This document shows positions 60,657 to 64,000 of a stretch of 64,000 bases of DNA, piece by piece. The DNA is from Flavobacterium sp. PMTSA4 (GTDB taxonomy: Bacteria > Bacteroidota > Bacteroidia > Flavobacteriales > Flavobacteriaceae), in the NCBI RefSeq assembly GCF_032098525.1, contig NZ_CP134890.1, positions 496,001 through 560,000 of the forward strand, written 5' to 3'. The notes below the pieces were generated by a model. The model saw only the letters and a list, made by a program, of their open reading frames with translations. It was not told where the DNA came from and ran no database searches. The translations under genes and the position numbers were made by a program. How positions within the stretch are numbered: the stretch's first letter is position 1; every line of letters begins with the position of its first letter.

Positions 60657-61250
60657 TTAACTGTTTATCCAACCTACTATTTCTTTATCCGTTGGTAAAA
60701 CTCTTGGAGAAAGTACTTTGATTAATTCTCCTTTTTCGTTAATTAAATATTTTTGGAAGTTCCACTCTACTTCGCTGTCCTGAAGTCCATTTTTACTTTT
60801 TTGAGTTAAAAACTGATAAACTTCATTCATGTCTTTTCCTTTCACTGATGATTTTGCCATCATAGGAAAAGTTACACCATAATTTTTTTGACAAAATTGT
60901 GCAATCTCTTTGTCACTTCCCGGTTCTTGAGAACCAAAATTGTTTGCTGGAAATCCAACAATTACAAAGTTTTTGTCTTTGTATTTTTCATAAATTGCTT
61001 CTAAGTCTTTGTACTGAGGCGTTAACCCGCATTCAGAAGCGGTGTTTACTATTAATATTTTTTTACCCTTCAATGAAGAAAAGTCAAACTCTTCACCATA
61101 TAAATCGGTTACTTTAAATTGATAAATGTTTTCTTTAACTAATGTCTCTGTGCTTTCTTCTGTGTTCATTGCCATTGTTTTATTTTCGGTTTTATTTCCG
61201 CAACTAATAAATATTAGAGTTGCAAATGTTAATAAAAGTAATTTTTTCAT
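60657..61250 (-). CDS. Glutathione peroxidase-like lipoprotein
   Basis: 197 residues. Lipobox ISC (Cys17) and a GPx/thioredoxin fold with peroxidatic Cys74 in NTASECGLTPQY, GFPANNFGSQEPGS (Gln) and VEWNFQKYLI (Trp, Asn). All four tetrad residues are present. Cys rather than selenocysteine; probably thioredoxin-dependent, acting in the envelope. Confidence 0.92.
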   Translation of the reverse strand: MKKLLLLTFATLIFISCGNKTENKTMAMNTEESTETLVKENIYQFKVTDLYGEEFDFSSLKGKKILIVNTASECGLTPQYKDLEAIYEKYKDKNFVIVGFPANNFGSQEPGSDKEIAQFCQKNYGVTFPMMAKSSVKGKDMNEVYQFLTQKSKNGLQDSEVEWNFQKYLINEKGELIKVLSPRVLPTDKEIVGWINS

Positions 61251-61333
61251 AGTTGTAATTTTTTTATAAAATTATAAATAATTAATCCATTTTTTGTTAT
61301 ACAAATGATAAAGTTATATTAAATAATAAAAAA

Positions 61334-61361
61334 GAACCCAACCACATGAGTAGTTGGGTTC
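61334..61361 (-). terminator. Terminator after the TonB-dependent receptor
   Basis: GAACCCAAC / GTTGGGTTC with a 10-base loop, T-run on the minus strand. Confidence 0.75.
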
Positions 61362-61416
61362 CCAACAAACATAACAAAAACCAATCTAGCTTTCATTACA
61401 AACAAAAACAAGTGTT

Positions 61417-63617
61417 TTAGAAGGCAAAACTAATTTTACTCTTTATGAAAAAAGGAGTTCCAGGTGTAAAATGAATTTCTTCTACACTCTGACTTTCGTT
61501 TTGCAATCTAGATTCGGTGGCAAACTGAGTCTCATTCCATTCGGTATTAAATAGGTTTTCAACTGCTAAACCGAAGGTGAAATTTTTATAATTATAATTT
61601 ATATTCATATCGGTAACAAAATATCCTTTGGCTTCGATAGAATTATCTTCGTTAGCAGGACGATGATTTAAATATCGATAATGTATTCCTCCAGAAAAGC
61701 GTTTGTAATTTGTAAAGTTCAAACCTCCAGTTGTGGTAAAATCGGGTGCTAATGGAATATAATTTTGTCCGCTTGGTTCATCAATACTTCTTGCGTAGGT
61801 GTAATTAATATCACTATCAAAAAATAGATAATTGTTCAGTTGATATCGTGCGCTAAATTCAATTCCCATACGTTTGGTTTTCCACTTGGTTCAACAATTC
61901 CTGCATCGCCAACATATACAAATTCTTGCTCCAGATATAATTGCCAAAGTGTAGCATTTATAATTAAACTTGGAATTGGTTTAAAAATCGTTCCAATGTC
62001 ATTTCCAAAAGCTGTCGGAAGAATTTCTTTTCCCATTTGACTCACAACTACTCGCGTATCATTGGAATGAAATCCTAATCCTGATTTTGCAAAGAGTTGA
62101 AAATTATTGTTAACACTATAAAAGACGTTAAGCTTTGGAGAAATTTTAAATTTATCTGCTGCTAATGATTGAAAAGGTTCTGTTAATTTATCGTTATAAT
62201 TGAATTTAAAATAATCCAATCTCAAAGCCGGATTTATAACCCATTTACCAAAGGAAAATTCAGTATTTGCATAAGCAAAAGCATTGTTTTGATCAACATC
62301 ACCTAGTTTAATTTTTTCTAAAGTGGTGTATCGATTTTTTGTTGATGATAGTTCTGAATCATTCGTAGCATCAGTTCTAAAACCAGCGCCAATTTGAAAT
62401 TTTGAATTAGTACCTTTTAAATTATATTCTAAATTCATTCCGTAAACTGAACGAGATTCTTTTTGTCTAATTTGGTCGCCATCAATTGGATTATTTAGAA
62501 AAAAAGTAAAATTAGAATACAGTTCAAATTCATAATTGGTATAAAATGAAGTTGCTTTAATAAAACTTGTTTCTGTAATAGGTTTTATAAAAGTAGCAAT
62601 CAAATTATTTCTTGAAGTAAACCCGCCTTCAGTGGCATCAACAGCACCAAAACGACTTATAGTTCCATTGTCAACCAATCGTTGCGGAATTTGTCCTGAA
62701 GCATTCCATTTGCTTTCAAATCGAGAAGCTGAAATTGAAAACTTACTATTGTTAGTATATCGTTTTGTGTATTTCCCAAACAGATTTACTCTTTTAAAAT
62801 CTTGTGGTGCTTCAAATGGTCCATCGGTTAAAATATATTCGGTAGCCAAAAACAATTTCTCGTTTACATTTGGTTCTAATAAATTAAATAAACCAACAGT
62901 TCTCAGTGTATTGAATTGACCTACTTCTGCTCCAACTGAATTTCTATCTACATTTTCCTTAGTTTGAAAGCTTACGTAACCTGCCGTAGCAAAATCGCCT
63001 TGCGAAGCATTATAAGTTCCTTTTCCATATTCAATTTTATTAATAGTTTCAGGAATTAAAAAATGCAAATCAGCATAACCTTGTCCGTGTGCATGTGAAA
63101 CCATATTAATAGGCATTCCATCAACATTAATAGCTACATCAGTACCGTGGTCAATATCAAAACCTCTTAAGAAAAGTTGTTCTGCTTTTCCGCCGCCGGC
63201 ATGTTGACCAATAAATAGTCCAGGAACTTTTCTCAAAATTTCTTGAGAAGAATTTACTGGATTAGTCATTAAATCTATTTTTGAAACGGCATTCATGGCT
63301 GATAATTTTGGTTGAACAACTACTTGGTCCAATTCATAAACGGATGATTTTAAAATTACATTCAAAGTTTCATCTGTAATAACAAAAGTTGTTTTTTTGA
63401 AGCCCAAAGCATTAATTTGTAGCGTGTCGTTAACTTTAGTACGCTCTATTGTAAATTTTCCCAATTCATCTGAGTGAGCATGAGTTTTTGAACTTAAATT
63501 GGTAATAAATGCATTTTCAATAGGCATGCTAAACTCATCTTGAACAACTCCATGATTTACTTGGCTCATCATCAAATTTGACGATAAGATTATGAATATC
63601 AGAACTAATTTTTTCAT
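61417..63617 (-). pseudogene. TonB-dependent receptor, frameshifted
   Basis: The N-terminal frame (63617-61836) has a signal peptide, carboxypeptidase-like domain (about 22-95), plug (SQEILRKVPGLFIGQHAGG, FLRGFDIDHGTD) and much of the barrel. The C-terminal frame (61869-61417) starts MGIEFSARYQLNNYL and ends with SKISFAF. One added A in the AAAA run at 61878-61881 (plus-strand TTTT) would read GKTKRMGIEFS and join both into about 730 residues. HAHGQGYADLHFL in the plug resembles metal-uptake receptors. Overlaps the TPR gene by 1 nt upstream. Confidence 0.8.
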
Positions 63618-64000
63618 TACAAACTCTTTATTTTTTCTTCGTAATTTGGTCCTAGTTCAAACAAACTATTCATTAATTCCTCTTTGATTGGCTTAATTTT
63701 ATCCAATTCATTATTAGCTTTATATATTTCGGCCAAATGATAATTTAATTTTGGTTCAAATGATTTTCCTGCTACATGTTGTTTAGCAATTTCAAGTGCT
63801 TTTTCTTTTTCACCCATTTTAAAATAGGTCCATGCTAGTAAATCATATGAATCTGGTGTAGGTCTATGCTCAACTTCTTCTTCTGCTATGGAAAGAGATT
63901 TTGAAAGCGATTGTGGTTCTTCGGCAAAAAGGAGAACATTATATTTATTATACATTGCGCCATATTCTTTATTGTCAATACTGTTGAAATATGAATTTAA
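63617..64000 (-). CDS. TPR-repeat protein (5' end outside window)
   Basis: Open to the right edge; an internal ATG at 63955 is not the true start because the frame continues through LNSYFNSIDNKEYGA. Tetratricopeptide repeats: SYDLLAWTYFKMGEKEKALEIAKQ and KLNYHLAEIYKANNELDKIK. Co-transcribed with the TonB-dependent receptor (TAATG, 1-nt overlap), a common pairing. Function unknown. Confidence 0.8.
   Translation of the reverse strand, partial: LNSYFNSIDNKEYGAMYNKYNVLLFAEEPQSLSKSLSIAEEEVEHRPTPDSYDLLAWTYFKMGEKEKALEIAKQHVAGKSFEPKLNYHLAEIYKANNELDKIKPIKEELMNSLFELGPNYEEKIKSL

Overview
The window reads as a chromosomal segment of a flavobacterium-like member of the Bacteroidota. Support: low G+C; promoters of the TTG-N19-TAnnTTTG type; type IX secretion C-terminal sorting domains; a fused lpxC/fabZ gene; two lpxD-like genes; lipoproteins with SSC-type lipoboxes; Smr/DUF2027-type and DUF6155-type proteins. 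No rRNA, tRNA or CRISPR array was recognised.

Layout. 1-13 kb is mostly housekeeping: Smr protein, ribonuclease Z (rnz), PNP oxidase (pdxH), a CAP-domain lipoprotein, a cNMP/CBS/DUF294 protein paired with a DnaQ-like protein whose active site looks altered, an SF2 helicase, an MscS channel, a hotdog thioesterase and an OmpA-type porin. 13.3-23.8 kb is the most remarkable block: two alpha/beta-hydrolase esterases, three different ATP-grasp ligases, a GCS2-type carboxylate-amine ligase, a class I glutamine-amidotransferase-like protein and an M17 aminopeptidase in two facing transcription units. Together they look like an uncharacterised system that makes and processes small peptides or amides. 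23.9-26.5 kb holds a membrane protein and a two-component system. 27-43 kb is a patchwork of lipoproteins and membrane proteins: a frameshifted YcxB-like gene, a lipoprotein archaemetzincin, a PAP2-phosphatase/EptA-like pair for lipid A remodelling, a VWA protein, fabG, and an ECF-sigma operon with a Spy-like metal sensor and an MbnP/MbnH-like (copper protein/di-haem enzyme) pair.

43.7-48.2 kb is accessory DNA. Gene blocks (a small membrane protein; an ArsR regulator with MerTP and a GDCCVxC protein; an AraC regulator with an ABM monooxygenase) are separated by long imperfect palindromes with CTAAC...GTTAG ends. They are followed by a complete REP-associated tyrosine transposase element with 27-bp inverted ends. 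50.2-59.5 kb is a long minus-strand series: menD, HD hydrolase, lpxD, lpxC/fabZ, lpxA, efp, a second lpxD-like gene, an NTF2-like gene and sucD. The window ends with a GNAT acetyltransferase, a glutathione peroxidase lipoprotein, a frameshifted TonB-dependent receptor and a TPR protein cut by the edge.

Two repeat phenomena run through the window. First, three unrelated intergenic arrays all keep an exact 21-bp period. Second, pairs of degenerate 7- or 8-bp tandem repeats face each other as inverted repeats. At two loci such a pair brackets a four-helix-bundle (S23) gene; at two others it is empty. All functions are inferred from sequence alone; no database search was run.
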